A DNA stretch of 64,000 bases, from positions 378,488-442,487 of the forward strand of contig NMRB01000304.1 of assembly GCA_002633025.1 (NCBI GenBank), read 5' to 3'. Shown here piece after piece: positions 30,701 to 40,270 of this stretch (positions within the stretch are counted from its first letter, which is position 1; each line of letters opens with the position of its first letter). Both the position numbers and the translations under genes were made by a program. Under the pieces are notes generated by a model. It saw only the letters and a list, made by a program, of their open reading frames with translations, ran no database searches and was not told where the DNA came from. The DNA is from Notospermus geniculatus (taxonomy: Eukaryota > Nemertea > Pilidiophora > Heteronemertea > Lineidae).

Positions 30701-33280
30701 TGAAAATACTGTCAATGGTTAACCTATGTAGTCTCAAAGACAACCTTGCTTCCAATCCAAGGTCCAGCTGCAGTTCAACTTACCTTACACCAAAAGGATC
30801 GATGCAGATTATTCCAACTTTCAAGTAACAACTTCAGTGAAATTAACATGAAGAGTTGATGATTGACAAAAAGAAGCCTAATCAACCTACAGAAGATCAA
30901 CACATTCACAAAAGACAAAGATGCAAGACACGGCAGATGGTGTTCTTAAACCATCATCATAATACACCGACTGCCAAAGGGAATCCAATTAAATTCATTA
31001 AACATGAATCAAGGCTTCCTTTGGCAGGCGCTGTGATCTTGAAACTGATTGGTGAACCAGTTTATCAGAAATTACGAAGATGGGTAAAGGAGTGTAACGA
31101 AGACAGCAATGACCCTGACCTTTGAAATTATCACAGAGACAAATCGCAAATTGACAGATTTTTAACTCGATCAGCACATATCCGGCTTTTTTGCCCAATC
31201 AACCTTTTTTGGGAACATGCTGTGCACTCTATTTGACATGACAGCATTGTTACAATTTCATCTTTATGTCTTGACGTTGATTTCAACACATTGGAGAATC
31301 TTTCAAGATGAGGCGGAATGTGTTGGAAACCCCGATGTGCACAAGGAATGTCAACTTGGGATTTATCCATTGGCTTGCAGACTTGTTGCCTGCCCTGGAA
31401 TTTCTTGTTAGCAATATGGCGATGCCTACTCCTCAGGGGTTACAGACTTCCGTCACCACAGCAGGAATACATGTGATGACCTCAAGTGGTGGTCAAAGAT
31501 GTCTTGGTAACTCCTTACTTTGCATGCATACAGCAGCGTGGGCAAGCTGACAGTTAGCACAGGCGCCTTGATCATTATTACACCACATATAACAAAACAT
31601 CAAGATTTCTAACAACATGACTTGGGGATTAGATTCTGCATCATTTCTCAACATCATCGGCAATATTTTTCTCTTGGGAAAGCAATTAGACCATTCTGTC
31701 AACTCAGAAACCTTCTCAGTGCTTCTCATGATGAGATATCTTCAACAGGTCTGAACATTCTGCCATCCAAAGGAAAAAGGCAGTAACTCCATTTGTGACC
31801 AGCAGGAAGACGGTCAATTAAAAGAATAGCTCTCTCATTCACTACCAAGTAAAGTGTGGTGTACAGTATGGCCATTACTTCAAACAAGTGCTGTCCCACT
31901 GATCACAAGTGAAATGCTGCCTTCTGTCATTGGAAAGCATATCTGGTGGAGTACAGGGCCATTCTCTACTCTTGTGGGCTCTGATGGTCAGCGATTTGGA
32001 GCTGGAGATGGACCTCATGAATTGTTGGTAATATATTGGTGGACAACACAGACATATTCAACAGGGCTGAATTTTGCTATGGGACAAAATCTACGATTCA
32101 GGTCTCTGAGGGTGAATTCAAGTGCCTCAATATGGTGAGATCATGAACAATGGAACAGATTTGAAAGAACCTGATGACAAATGGTTACACAATGCAAAAC
32201 AGCTCAAATACTCCAGAGAACTCAATTCATAATTCAGTTTACTAGTATGTGAAATATGGAACATGACTCAGCTAGAGGGTAATTATTATAAATGAAAGAT
32301 TGGCTTCGAAAACAAAAACATATATTCCCAAGCCATTCAGCAGATTTCCAAATTTAATCAATTCTGTGAATCTCATCAAGAATTTAAAAGCATTGATGAA
32401 TTCAATTCCCTGGATAATATTGAATCACACATAATTTTCTCTTATATTTCTAATGTATAGGTGATAATTTCCAATAACTAAAATAGATCAAATTGTTTTT
32501 GTTTCTATAAATGAAATAATGATAAATACACTTTAATTTTTCTCCATATCAACATTAGTTTTTGACAAGTGAAATAAAGTGTGAACAACATCTCGCGATG
32601 AGACTTCTGTGCAGATAACCTCTTTGTCATTCACTTGCATTGCCAAAGGTGGCACACTTCTAATCCATGGCTCTTTGATAGCATCATCGACCAGAGAGAA
32701 ACTTAGTCGGCAAAGAATCAAATCATACTGGCTGGCTCCATCTTCATGTATAACCTCACTCAGTATAAAGCAAGGATGGATGAGGATTATTCAAATAGCA
32801 CACAGTCTTCACACACTTGTGAGTGTCCTTTCAAGGCAATCCCATCCCAAGAATGGTACACACTTCATTCATTTGGACATCATTTGGGCATCACCCCACA
32901 CGAGAGTTTTCTTGCACAAGTTTGCTCTTTACGGGCAACTCAACTGTTGAAAACTATGGAGGGTCGTTTGTGACTTTGGTCTCAGCGTAAATCATCAGAA
33001 ACTAATGAGCATAGGTGAATTGCCCATAAGAGCCAACTCACCAAAGAAAATTATCATGTGGAAGAGTGCCTTATGGCAAAATCTTTGCTTTTACTTTCAA
33101 AGATGAACAGAAACTGAACACGATTAACGTGATTACTTACTATTTTGGTTTGAAGAACAATCTCTGCGTGCCAAGGTCAGGTACGGTTCCCCCGACGCTT
33201 GGCGAGGCGGTGGAGAGGGTCAGCTTGGCTTCATCCCAGTCTTCACCTGTTGCCTGTTGGATCATGCCGTAGTAGATTAT
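9789..33280 (-). CDS. DUF4139-domain (F37C4.5/MuiA-like) protein, C-terminal exons
   Basis: In minus-strand reading order the exons are 33141-33280, 21208-21460, 10750-10989, 10259-10492 and 9789-9998 (stop TAA at 9789-9791). Phases join exactly: phase 2 at the first junction, phase 0 at the rest. The 358 visible residues carry family hallmarks in order: YYGMIQQATGEDW with LSTASPSVGGTVPDLGT; a charged linker; the IPSDNVPHKVSIAIIDL and LLAGPTSIFLDNNF segments; MDQLPLAAEEKIKV; and NNIEWEMEIPPGESKELTLKY. The family is known from bacteria, fungi and invertebrates, normally with an N-terminal DUF4140 domain and coiled coil. Its biochemical role is not established. The N-terminal half was not found here; it may lie beyond the window or in small unseen exons. 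No signal peptide or membrane segment is seen in this part. Confidence 0.88.
10750..10989 (-). CDS. DUF4139 core exon, first copy
   Basis: This 240-nt exon is phase 0 on both sides, with acceptor CATTTTAG and donor GTAAGACC. It encodes 80 residues of the DUF4139 core, including IPSDNVPHKVSIAIIDL and SPYALLAGPTSIFLDNNF. The same exon occurs again at 11568-11807 with only synonymous changes. Confidence 0.88.
11568..11807 (-). CDS. DUF4139 core exon, duplicate copy
   Basis: This is a second copy of the 80-codon exon at 10750-10989. It keeps both splice sites, and the two substitutions I can see leave the protein unchanged. The exon is symmetric (phase 0-0), so including both would add an in-frame 80-residue repeat. 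That is unlikely, because the duplicated block is bounded by single N bases at 11391 and 11905. It is more probably assembly redundancy, such as two alleles placed side by side. Confidence 0.7.
12141..14210. other. Intron sequence with one GC-rich patch
   Basis: No exon was found. At about 13570-13900 composition shifts to GC-rich, with repeated CTTGGCGGG-type words and the phrase GGGGGTCTGGGGGCCCTCCCC. Several overlapping open frames there are a by-product of the composition. It resembles an old interspersed repeat. The rest is AT-rich intron of the DUF4139 gene. Confidence 0.4.
14892..14938. repeat. CGAA/CGCA microsatellite
   Basis: Five CGAA units are followed by degenerate CGCACGAACACACGCACACACGGACGA. 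It is absent at the matching position of the second copy near 15663. It is followed by a hairpin at 14953-14983. Confidence 0.85.
14953..14983. repeat. Short GC-rich hairpin
   Basis: ATACCCCCACCAA pairs with TTGGCGGGGGTAT around a 4-base CTCG loop, with one mismatch. It lies directly after the microsatellite. The combination resembles the 3' end of a short interspersed element; that is inference. Confidence 0.6.
16163..16318. mobile_element. 156-bp palindromic MITE with TA target duplication
   Basis: The ends are GATCGTTTTCACGAGACGTA and ACGTCGTGAAAACAATC, flanked by TA on each side. The arms pair almost to the centre, where GCCCACCAGCAG and CTGCTGGTGGGC enclose CCAATGCATTTTGCGTTT. A second member is at 40944-41097 and a diverged one at 43889-44047. 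TA duplication suggests mobilisation by a Tc1/mariner-type transposase. Confidence 0.85.
17091..17307. mobile_element. 217-bp foldback rich in TGACG motifs
   Basis: The ends are TAGAGGAATCCCACTGACGT and ACGTCACGTGGGAAACCTCTA, flanked by TA on both sides. Both subterminal regions carry TGACGTCA, the CREB/ATF palindrome, and more TGACG and CGTCA half-sites lie inside. No coding frame is present. It looks like a non-autonomous TA-targeting element. Confidence 0.75.
17831..17872. other. Assembly gap (42 N)
   Basis: A run of N is followed directly by a poly-C run at 17873-17889. The true sequence and spacing here are unknown. Confidence 0.99.
18111..20364. repeat. Direct duplication, about 0.8 kb, one copy carrying a transposon
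   Basis: 18111-18919 is repeated at 19018-20364. The second copy is longer because of a 544-bp insertion at 19311-19854; the first copy preserves the empty site. Outside the insertion the copies differ by a few percent. No exon is evident in either copy. Confidence 0.85.
19311..19854. mobile_element. 544-bp non-autonomous DNA transposon, TA target
   Basis: The terminal inverted repeats are CCGTATTTTTCGGACTATAA and TATAGTCAGGAAAATACGG, flanked by TA on each side. The uninterrupted site reads CACATAAATT in the first copy near 18400. GGTGCGCCTTAT-type repeats recur near both ends (about 19367-19400 and 19745-19840), a common arrangement for transposase subterminal sites. An internal 102-codon plus-strand frame (19420-19728) does not look like a transposase and is not called as a gene. 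Confidence 0.88.
20365..21207. other. Intron sequence, nothing identified
   Basis: This is AT-rich DUF4139 intron between a duplicated block and the linker exon. No exon, repeat structure or RNA gene could be supported. Confidence 0.5.
21208..21460 (-). CDS. Linker exon of the DUF4139 gene
   Basis: This 253-nt exon starts with one base completing a Tyr codon from the previous exon (phase 2) and ends at a GAG before a weak GTCAGC donor (phase 0). Both phases fit its neighbours, so the joined protein reads FFKPK-Y-DSPYATLRRNK onward. It encodes 84 residues. A basic first third (RRNKTRKPNKK) and the stretch VGRAWSFHATKDEKSFLKQY are followed by an acidic, Ser-rich tail (LLSDEESSAKEEDRSDK and similar). 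It falls at the point where DUF4139 proteins have a variable insert. I do not recognise the segment. It could be a phosphorylated or nuclear-targeting linker, which is inference from composition. Confidence 0.75.
21724..21735 (-). promoter_or_regulatory. DR0 nuclear-receptor-type motif near the linker exon
   Basis: TGACCTTGACCT is an exact AGGTCA direct repeat with no spacer on the minus strand. Two further AAGGTCA words occur near 21855 and 21870. Such sites can bind monomeric or DR0-binding nuclear receptors, but isolated matches also occur by chance. Function is not shown. Confidence 0.3.
23626..23631 (-). terminator. Poly(A) signal of the small X-box gene, copy A
   Basis: TTTATT on the plus strand reads AATAAA on the minus strand, about 46 bp after the stop codon at 23677. 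The same hexamer occurs at the equivalent place in copy B (39430-39435). Confidence 0.6.
23677..24042 (-). CDS. Small conserved protein with X-box promoter, copy A
   Basis: This 121-codon frame starts MSATMNSVDMSPRVDK and ends LHHVLNALSWKS. A basic N-terminal part (KQKSLKQKKRPQ) is followed by a probable charged helix (VVEEKKASARQSRAELEAEY) and then MEVRIVGDFLVVPKT. I do not recognise the family. An acceptor (TTCTACAG) lies 7 nt before this ATG. The gene may therefore start at an ATG at 24430 (MPRRLDQLLHVPKPHE, exon about 24381-24430) and splice to 24049, although the GTTTGT donor needed for that is weak. The copy at 39481-39846 differs by one base in about 400, giving Asp to Asn, while flanking DNA differs more; this indicates constraint. 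The gene sits inside a DUF4139 intron on the same strand. The X-box suggests a ciliary or flagellar role, by inference only. Confidence 0.72.
   Translation of the reverse strand: MSATMNSVDMSPRVDKQKSLKQKKRPQSAMVLNDSSASLFNRSFDEALMPSVVEEKKASARQSRAELEAEYKELPMEVRIVGDFLVVPKTTHFSNPLNVDNLNDIGTPELHHVLNALSWKS
24452..24465. promoter_or_regulatory. X-box (RFX site), copy A
   Basis: GTTACCATGGCAAC is a full palindromic match to the RFX X-box consensus (GTYRCC, 2-bp spacer, GGYRAC type). X-boxes typically mark promoters of ciliary genes in animals. It lies 22 bp upstream of the minus-strand ATG at 24430 and is retained unchanged in copy B. Confidence 0.75.
24466..28103. other. Copy A intron sequence without exons
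   Basis: No gene is seen. The segment includes a poly-C run near 26067 and several short frames without protein character. About 26700-27898 has no counterpart in copy B, where a single N gap stands instead. This part may simply be missing from the B assembly. Confidence 0.45.
28104..28243. mobile_element. 140-bp foldback, GGGCC family, copy A
   Basis: The ends are GGGGCCATATTCATGAAGCC and GGCTTCGTGAATATGGCCCC, flanked by AGA on both sides (28101-28103, 28244-28246). Inner arms pair through GCAACTTTGCGTGCACGC and ACAATAG. It is shared with copy B at 43274-43413, so it inserted before the copies diverged. Confidence 0.82.
30131..30480. repeat. 136-bp tandem repeat, copy A (about 2.5 units)
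   Basis: GAGTGCACTATATCTGTCC recurs at 30162 and 30298, with a diverged unit at 30439. Periods are 136 and 141 bp. Copy B has one unit fewer (45417 and 45553). Open frames across the array are repeat artefacts. Confidence 0.85.
30532..31397. other. 866-bp block nearly identical between copies A and B
   Basis: It matches 45648-46634 with one substitution (near 30660) and the 119-bp transposon in B, while neighbouring DNA shows several percent divergence. A 62-codon plus-strand frame ends at 31125 (…VKECNEDSNDPDL) and is identical in both copies, but nothing supports it as a gene. Possible causes are constraint, gene conversion or locally shared assembly reads. Confidence 0.6.
31398..33140. 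other. Copy A intron, no features
   Basis: This is AT-rich sequence left of the 140-nt DUF4139 exon. Comparison with copy B shows indels in every reading frame, which argues against coding. Confidence 0.5.
33141..33280 (-). CDS. DUF4139 domain-start exon, copy A
   Basis: This 140-nt exon has acceptor CCTTTTCTAG and donor GTAAGT. It encodes IIYYGMIQQATGEDWDEAK and the LSTASPSVGGTVPDLGT signature. It enters in phase 0 and leaves in phase 2, matching the linker exon at 21460. Copy B has the same exon at 48596-48735 with synonymous changes only. Confidence 0.9.
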
Positions 33281-34079
33281 CTAGAAAAGGAAAAGAGGAG
33301 AACAATGGTTGAAACAAAACGGGTTATCTGCGGGAAACATGTTTGTGTTGTTTATGTATGTAGAAAGTGTGTGATTTAGATGTAGATTGCCTTCATTCTA
33401 TCTCATTCAGTACCAATCATCACTTGAATATAATAATGCTGCAGAAGATTTTCTAAGCCCAAACTGAAAAAGGATCATTAAAGTTTTGACAAAATGAACA
33501 ACATTTCATCAATACACCAAAATTGCAGATGGGAGGTCAGAGAGGTCTGACATTGCCAGGGTCCAGCTTCTCCTGTTGGTGATGGTCGCCATTGCTGACC
33601 ACAGACTATTGATATCTTCAAATCAAAACTACCAACAATCGATGACGCTCTTGATATGATGATGTTGGATGAGCTAGACCCGCAGTGGCTTCCCTGTGAT
33701 CTTACAACTGCAATTTTGGTATAATTCTACTGCTCAAATGTTGTCCTGAATTGAAGGAATAGTTTGTACCGGTATTGTATTCATTCTTTCACATGAAACA
33801 CTGCCAACTGCGATTAAAGAAGATGTAATTGTAATGCTCATTTATCATTGATGAAGATCAACGGCAGCCCAATTAAACTCAGAAATCTCAAGAGAAGCAA
33901 ATCAAGCTAGGGAATGAAAACACAGTTTAGAGATTTGATTGAGATGTAACTGTCAATTGTCTGTGACGTAATGCACATGTCAGATGGCAATGAAGGTATG
34001 ACAGTATGACGTAATGGTAGATCTGGAATGATGGGGTTCTGAATAGAGATGATAACTAATCTGTGGCATGGCAAGTAAG

Positions 34080-34430
34080 TCCTAATCCATCACACTAAAA
34101 GCATCTCACTATGTGAATCTGACAGTGTGTGTTCTAAACAATTACAGTTCAAGCACCCTAATATGAAAGTTGGTAATGTTGTGATTAATCTGACAATGTT
34201 CTAATAATCCATTACACTACAAATACCCTAGTATAAAATATATGGTAATGTTGTGAATCGGACAGTGTATGTTCTGATCCATAAGTACCCTAGTGAAATA
34301 CCGGTATGGTTTGTTGTGGATCTGACATTGTACTAGTATGTTCTAATCCATCCTACAACAAAGCACCTTGGTATGAAATATGGTAATGTTGTGAATCTGT
34401 CCTTGTGTGTTTTGTGGATCTGAAATATTT
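34080..34430. repeat. Degenerate minisatellite, copy A
   Basis: Words TCTAATCCATTACACTAC, ATGAAATATGGTAATGTTGT and GAATCTGACA recur about every 65-75 bp. The array is longer in copy B. Confidence 0.75.
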
Positions 34431-36431
34431 TATGAAACACAATATGAATGTGATGAACATGATTTGTGATAACATTCTGTCTACAAAAACCTTGACTGGA
34501 AAGTGTGAATGTAATGGACAGCTGTGCTTACCATGCTTTAGAGTTCTGAGTCAAGGAAAGACTTGCATGACAACAACAGTATGAAGTTTATGATGGTTTA
34601 ATCTAATCTGTGACAAGCCACATGTCTAGAGAAATATTGTGTATTATTAAAGATAGTGCATGATACTTGAAAAGGTGTCATTTGGAATACAAAGAGAATC
34701 AAGCAACTAGTTTATAGAACTGCAGGTACCACCAAAAAGAGACTAATCTTTAGAACAAGTGGCATCTGCACTAAGAAAAACACGGGGGTTATAGCGGGTA
34801 GGTTTGGATACTAAGGACTGAGCCAGTCTAAGAAAACAACGATTTCTACAAATCTGGTGTTGTTTCCATTACTAAACACATATGTATTCATTAAAATCAA
34901 TGTAGAAATGGCATATTTTGCAAGAGCCAATGTTTCCACCTAAAAGACCAAAGCTTACACAAAGATGCCAAACTTATCAAAATTTTGCAAACATTTTTGA
35001 CCCATAGGAATTGGGTGGAAGGGTACAGAACTCAACAGGTTTGACATAAGAGTGTTCTCTTCTGAGATCTTCACAACGTCAATCTGTGGATTCTTTTTTT
35101 AAATGAGAGTAACTGAAGGTGGGAAGAAATAGCACTGAAAAGTGGATTACCTTCAGTCCTTTCATGTACTGGATTGCAAAAGACAAGAAAGGAGAATCAC
35201 TGTTTTCCCATTTGTCAACGATTTAAAAACTCTGCGTAGTTTCAATTACAACTCTACAGCACTTTCACCATTTACTCTATGAACCCATTTACTCTCTGAA
35301 CCAATCAATATGGGAACCTTACTCCTTCAATTCTAGGGCATCTTCACTCTTTACTTTATCAACCACTCATATCTTCAGTAGGGGAACCTGACTCTTTACA
35401 ACTCACGATTGGCTAATGATGAATCTTTCTTGACCAATGAAATTCAACAAAGTAAAGGCTTATTGTTGAAGATACCGTCTCTGCAGATGATTCAAGAATA
35501 TTTCTGTAGACATACTGCTAGCACTTTTGGGAAAGTACATGTACATTATGTTGGAACAACCACAAATCACATATCACAAATCTGATCTGAAATTGTTTAG
35601 TCTCATCTGAACATAAACCTTTGAAGGTAGATCAGCTTGTAGGAACTATCCAACGCCTCTATCTAACTATCCAAACGTGAGATTGCTGATGAGAGTAGAA
35701 CCCATAGAAATGGTGCTCATGACTTGAACTCTAATGACTATAAAAGTGTTTCTTTTATCAATCTCAGATCCCCCACCTGGGTTTTTCTTGTCTAAGTTTC
35801 AAATGACACTTTTTCAAAAAATTTTAATGTTCAAATTGTCAGATGATATGTAGTTATGTAACATCCACAAAGTCGAGTGTGAATTTTTATAAAATCTCGA
35901 ACATGACTCATCAACATAAAGAATTTAGTCCGACGTTTCCCTGCGTGATCTGTATATGGTCATTACACACTGTCCTCCACATGTATCTCATGAAGTAATC
36001 ACCAATAAGTAATCAGCTTAGTATTATCAAGCATCAAATCAAGGCCACTTACAGGACATCAAAAGATCATGCTGTCAAACCACACAAATTTTAAAGAACA
36101 CGGATTCAGATAAACTGAAAACTGACTCCAATACTGATGTCAATGGTACACACGCATGGGTCCAGGTCAACGCATCCTCCACCAGCAGGGTTTTACCTCA
36201 GTGTTTCTGCCAGAGGGGGGACAGGGGGATGTCCCCCCTTACCAAGTCAAAATTTGAGTTTTTTTACCAAGAATTCTGTCAAATTTTCTCTTTATCACCG
36301 GCTTAAAAAATTCCCGGCAGAAATACTGTACCGGTACCTCGCTACTCTTCAATCACTTGTGTGCCAGCGTGTGAAGAGCAGTGACATGACACCAAAACCC
36401 TGCTATAGGAGGATGGATCGACCAAATGACT
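34431..36431. other. Copy A intron with a G-rich interspersed repeat fragment
   Basis: No exon is supported. Near 36205-36240 the phrase GGGGGGACAGGGGGATGTCC marks a common GC-rich repeat type. It is followed by the assembly gap. Confidence 0.4.
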
Positions 36432-36499
36432 NNNNNNNNNNNNNNNNNNNNNNNNNNNNNNNNNNNNNNNNNNNNNNNNNNNNNNNNNNNNNNNNNNNN
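36432..36499. other. Assembly gap (68 N)
   Basis: The corresponding copy B sequence (about 52543-52602) is present, so this gap most likely hides ordinary intron DNA. Confidence 0.99.
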
Positions 36500-39118
36500 A
36501 TGTCAATGAGAGGTTAATCTGATCTAACTTATTTTATACAGTGACATATAAATGGCCAGACTAAAGATTATGCATGTTAGTATCTATCTAAAACATTCCG
36601 ATGTCATGCAAAAGTGTTTGTTGCAGATAAAGGCAAATGGATGCTTCAGTACTTCACCTTACCTAGGTTTTGTAGATCAGTAGTACAGATCAGGGTACCA
36701 ACTGAACCTCCCCCTTTGCAAAGATGTTTTTGAGGGTTTGACCTTACCAAACATGGGCACCAAAGGATCCATAAAGCAAAGTCTTGTACGTTTTCAAACT
36801 TTCCCACTTCCAGGCTTGTTCCTCTTGGGAGAAAGTTACAAGCCAGCCAGCCAACATTATGTCAACAGAAATCAGCCTATTAGTTTCTGCAGGAGAGCAC
36901 TGGGACTCATTTGGAGCACTTACTTTCGCTGAAGATGAGAACTTTCACATAAGAATGCTCTGTGTTTATATGTATGGATGGCATGGCAGTCTGAATTCTC
37001 TGCTTTACATGAACGATACAGATGCACAGAATCCTAATGCCATTTCACCGAACTATCTATTCATAAAAGAAGCTAAAATTAACCCGCATCAGTACCGGTA
37101 AACAACCTGCAACAAAGCAGAGTTGATGATCCCAGAACCCCCTAAATCCTGAGCAACCAGCAACCTGCCTTTTAGGAATTGGCCATTTATCAACTGGAGC
37201 TTGGAAGAAACAGCTAGATCCAGCAGCCTAACAGAGATTGATGTTGTCATTGCTGGCGACCGTGACATACGGCTTGGCCATAATGTTGATTCGTTCACTG
37301 TAGTTTAGCTCAGTGAAGCAGCTATGGCAACACCCTGTTACAGCTGAGGGTGAACTATAAGAGAAGGAATGGATGGATGGATTAAATACCAACCAAGAAG
37401 GAGCATAATGGGTTAAAAGTGAACACAAAGACTTTCAACCTCTTGAATCACTGATGTGCCAGGAAAAAAAGCCTCTATCAAAATCGCAGAGGAATTCATT
37501 ATGTAACCAAAGTAATAGGAAAATGAGTGGATCTAGATATAGGAAGATTCTTCCCTCGCACGCGCCCGAGTTTAATGCTAACATAACTGTCTTGGCCCGT
37601 TTCGCAAGGTAAAATTCACACTTCCCAGATACTAATTTCATAGATTTACGTAATATAAAACAGCCTTCACAGCTGTTACCGTAAATGGCTGCTGCGAACT
37701 AAGATGTTGCCTCAAGCAATGTGTGTGTAATGTGAGGGCGTGTAAGCAAATTTACGGAAATGTGGATGAATATAAAGGCATAAGCAAATATCGATGGAAT
37801 GTGGGTGAAGATGGGGTCTGTGCAACTGAGAAATTTTAACCCCTTTACTGTGTAATTTTTTCAGTTAAAATTTTTCTTTAAAAAATTTGCCAAAAAAATT
37901 ATTTGACACAAGGTTCCAGACGTGATAAAACGTCCTACACACTGTGAAGCGCCATTTGCCATTTCCTTACAGGGCGTACTATTATGTCCTACGCAAGCTG
38001 AGATCCTCGGGTGCTGAGATCCTCGGGAGGTCCCCCGGATTTCGTAATGACGTAATAGTACGCCGTACCCAGTTAAGGGGTTAAATTGCTGGGAATTTGA
38101 AATTGAGGATATCTTGAAGAAGTCATATTTTACTACAGTACCAGTTTGTGGCTGATGATGTGGTTTGGACATTGACTTTCCAGGTTGAAGTGGGGAAATG
38201 AAAACGATACACCTATAGCAAAGCTGCCACCGAGAAAGGAAGAAAATCCCATTCCATGAAAAGAAGCGAACATGATATTATGCCTTAAGAACTAAAGGTG
38301 TATTGTCTTCCATCAAGGTTAGGCAGAAATTATATTAGTGGCTGCGAGGACACCAAAATCACCCTTAACAATGCCAACTACAATCTGGAGAGAAAATGAA
38401 CATTCACACCTGGGGATTATGAACTGCTAGGCGTGCTGAGAAGATACAACAAAATTCTGGAAAAACCATTGAAATTTTGTGAAATGCTTTTCCTGGGTGC
38501 TATCCAATGAGCACCCCTGTTGAGAGTATTGAAACATTTCTTTCTCCCCTATGCTTATGATTTGAGGAGAAAGCCTACTGTTAATTCTAAACCATGGTGT
38601 GAATGCTCATTTCCAATGAAACTTCGGCATCATGCTGTGGAATTCTTCCTAAACAATGTCAAGAGTTTAGTCGAGAAGCAATTAGGGTAAGGAGGAAGTT
38701 AGATGGGCTTGGGTGGAAAGTCAGAAGGAAGCAGAGTTACAGGTGGTTGTGTCAGATTCAGATACAAAACAAACTTCTACTGGTTATGTTAGACAGAAGT
38801 TTATCATTTACATTTTAGTCTTAATCATATAAGTTTCATTCCAAGGCATGGATGGTTACACCAATGGCCCAACAATCTGACCAACATGAATCCTGCCATT
38901 GAAAAATCAGAATGAATACTTTACACCATTAACTTCATCTTGATTATACCAGAAATCAATCTCATTATTGATTTCTGATTGCACAATGTACTTTGCATTG
39001 AGGCTGAAGATTAAGAGCCAATAGCAAGCAAAGCAAGGGCACATCCAGTTTTGAACTTGGGCCTTGGTCAGTTTTTCCCATACGATGAATTTATCAGTCA
39101 TGCAGCATACAGTGATTT

Positions 39119-39317
39119 TTCACCCGGCACGACAAAATGAGTCGGAATGCGCACATAAGAAGACCCAACATGTCCCAGGTGACACCAACGGTTCACTGAT
39201 TTCAGGATTGTCTGCCCATTGTGAAATTTGACTTTGTCGATTTCTGTGGTTGCTGTCTGGTGTCACCTTCGGTCTTCTTCTGTGCGACTTCTGACTCTTT
39301 TTGCTGTGCTGGGTCAC
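39119..39317. mobile_element. 199-bp foldback inserted in copy B only
   Basis: The ends TTCACCCGGCACGACAAAAT and TTTTGCTGTGCTGGGTCAC are inverted repeats, and the arms continue through GAAGACC and GGTGACACC. ATTT flanks both sides (39115-39118, 39318-39321) and occurs once at the empty site in copy A near 23514. That makes a 4-bp target duplication. Confidence 0.8.
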
Positions 39318-39429
39318 ATTTAGACTTTGACCAATTTTCTTTTCATTTGGGTATAGGCCTATGTCATAAATGGCCACACTGTGAAGCAAGAGTTAGTTAT
39401 GGGTATTGTCTCATTAGTATCTAGGTTTC

Positions 39430-39435
39430 TTTATT
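39430..39435 (-). terminator. Poly(A) signal of the small X-box gene, copy B
   Basis: TTTATT (AATAAA on the minus strand) lies about 46 bp after the stop at 39481, as in copy A. Confidence 0.58.
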
Positions 39436-39480
39436 CTTTTTTCAACTGGAAAAAATAACAACGGTCTAAACTAAAAAGCT

Positions 39481-39846
39481 TTAGGATTTCCATGAAAGCG
39501 CATTCAAAACATGATGCAGTTCTGGTGTTCCTATATCATTCAGGTTATTAACATTCAATGGGTTAGAAAAATGTGTAGTCTTGGGAACCACTAAAAAGTC
39601 TCCCACAATTCTAACCTCCATAGGTAATTCCTTGTACTCTGCCTCCAGTTCTGCTCGAGACTGCCGAGCACTTGCTTTCTTCTCCTCCACTACAGATGGC
39701 ATCAGAGCCTCGTCGAAAGATCGATTAAATAAACTAGCAGAAGAATCGTTTAGGACCATCGCGGATTGGGGGCGCTTCTTTTGCTTTAAGCTCTTCTGTT
39801 TGTCCACTCTTGGTGACATATCTACACTGTTCATGGTCGCAGACAT
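39481..39846 (-). CDS. Small conserved protein with X-box promoter, copy B
   Basis: This 121-codon frame is identical to the copy at 23677-24042 except for one residue (NVNNLND in place of NVDNLND). The acceptor, stop, poly(A) signal and upstream ATG (40235) are all kept. Upstream, between the possible first exon and the acceptor, copy B has an extra C in a C-run. That changes the long unspliced frame but not this one, so the unspliced 166-codon frame of copy A is not the conserved product. Function is unknown; a ciliary role is inferred from the promoter motif. Confidence 0.72.
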   Translation of the reverse strand: MSATMNSVDMSPRVDKQKSLKQKKRPQSAMVLNDSSASLFNRSFDEALMPSVVEEKKASARQSRAELEAEYKELPMEVRIVGDFLVVPKTTHFSNPLNVNNLNDIGTPELHHVLNALSWKS

Positions 39847-40256
39847 GGGATGACTGTAGAACAAAATGGTGGCATATAGGGTCAAAAGAAATAGCTGTAG
39901 AGGTCAATGATTTGTCAAGGTGAAGGAGAGCTGTAGCAGAAATGGCCATCAAACTGCTTGGGAAGGTTAGCCATGGTAGTTTAAAAAGATATTCAAACCA
40001 TGACCGAAGGAAAAGTAATGTAAAATTCTTCAAATCTCTGACTGAAAATAGAAGTAAATCAATAAAATTTACCATAAATGCCCTTAACAATAGGCCAAAA
40101 TTGCTATCAGCAAAATTTGTAAATTTACAGTAAGATAACGGGATTGCTTTGGGGGGATTTGCAAATGGCAGAAGCAGCAACAAACTTCTCGTGAGGCTTT
40201 GGCACATGCAACAGCTGATCTAACCGACGTGGCATTAATCACATATAAACAAACTT

Positions 40257-40270
40257 GTTACCATGGCAAC
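40257..40270. promoter_or_regulatory. X-box (RFX site), copy B
   Basis: GTTACCATGGCAAC is identical to the copy A motif, at the same 22-bp distance from the minus-strand ATG at 40235. Confidence 0.73.

Larger units (their letters stand above)
22082..37510. repeat. Large tandem copy A (about 15.4 kb)
   Basis: It aligns end to end with copy B at 37684-53765, starting at ATGGCTGCTGCGAACTAAG and ending near GAGGAATTCATTAT. Divergence is a few percent with many small indels. It holds one copy of the small X-box gene (23677-24430), one 140-nt DUF4139 exon (33141-33280), a 140-bp foldback and two tandem repeats. It includes the 68-N gap at 36432-36499, which copy B fills. Confidence 0.92.

Noticed and set aside
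36918-36960. Strong minus-strand donor (AAA then GTAAGT) with a short open stretch, as a possible exon.
   Set aside because: Copy B has a one-base insertion that changes the frame, and the peptide has no DUF4139 or DUF4140 character.
37231-37281. Minus-strand peptide AKPYVTVASNDNINL, resembling the segment just before YYGMIQQ in DUF4139 proteins (also in copy B near 53370).
   Set aside because: Position and similarity are suggestive, but no GT donor in the required phase 0 follows it. The next codons read Cys-stop. Not called as an exon.
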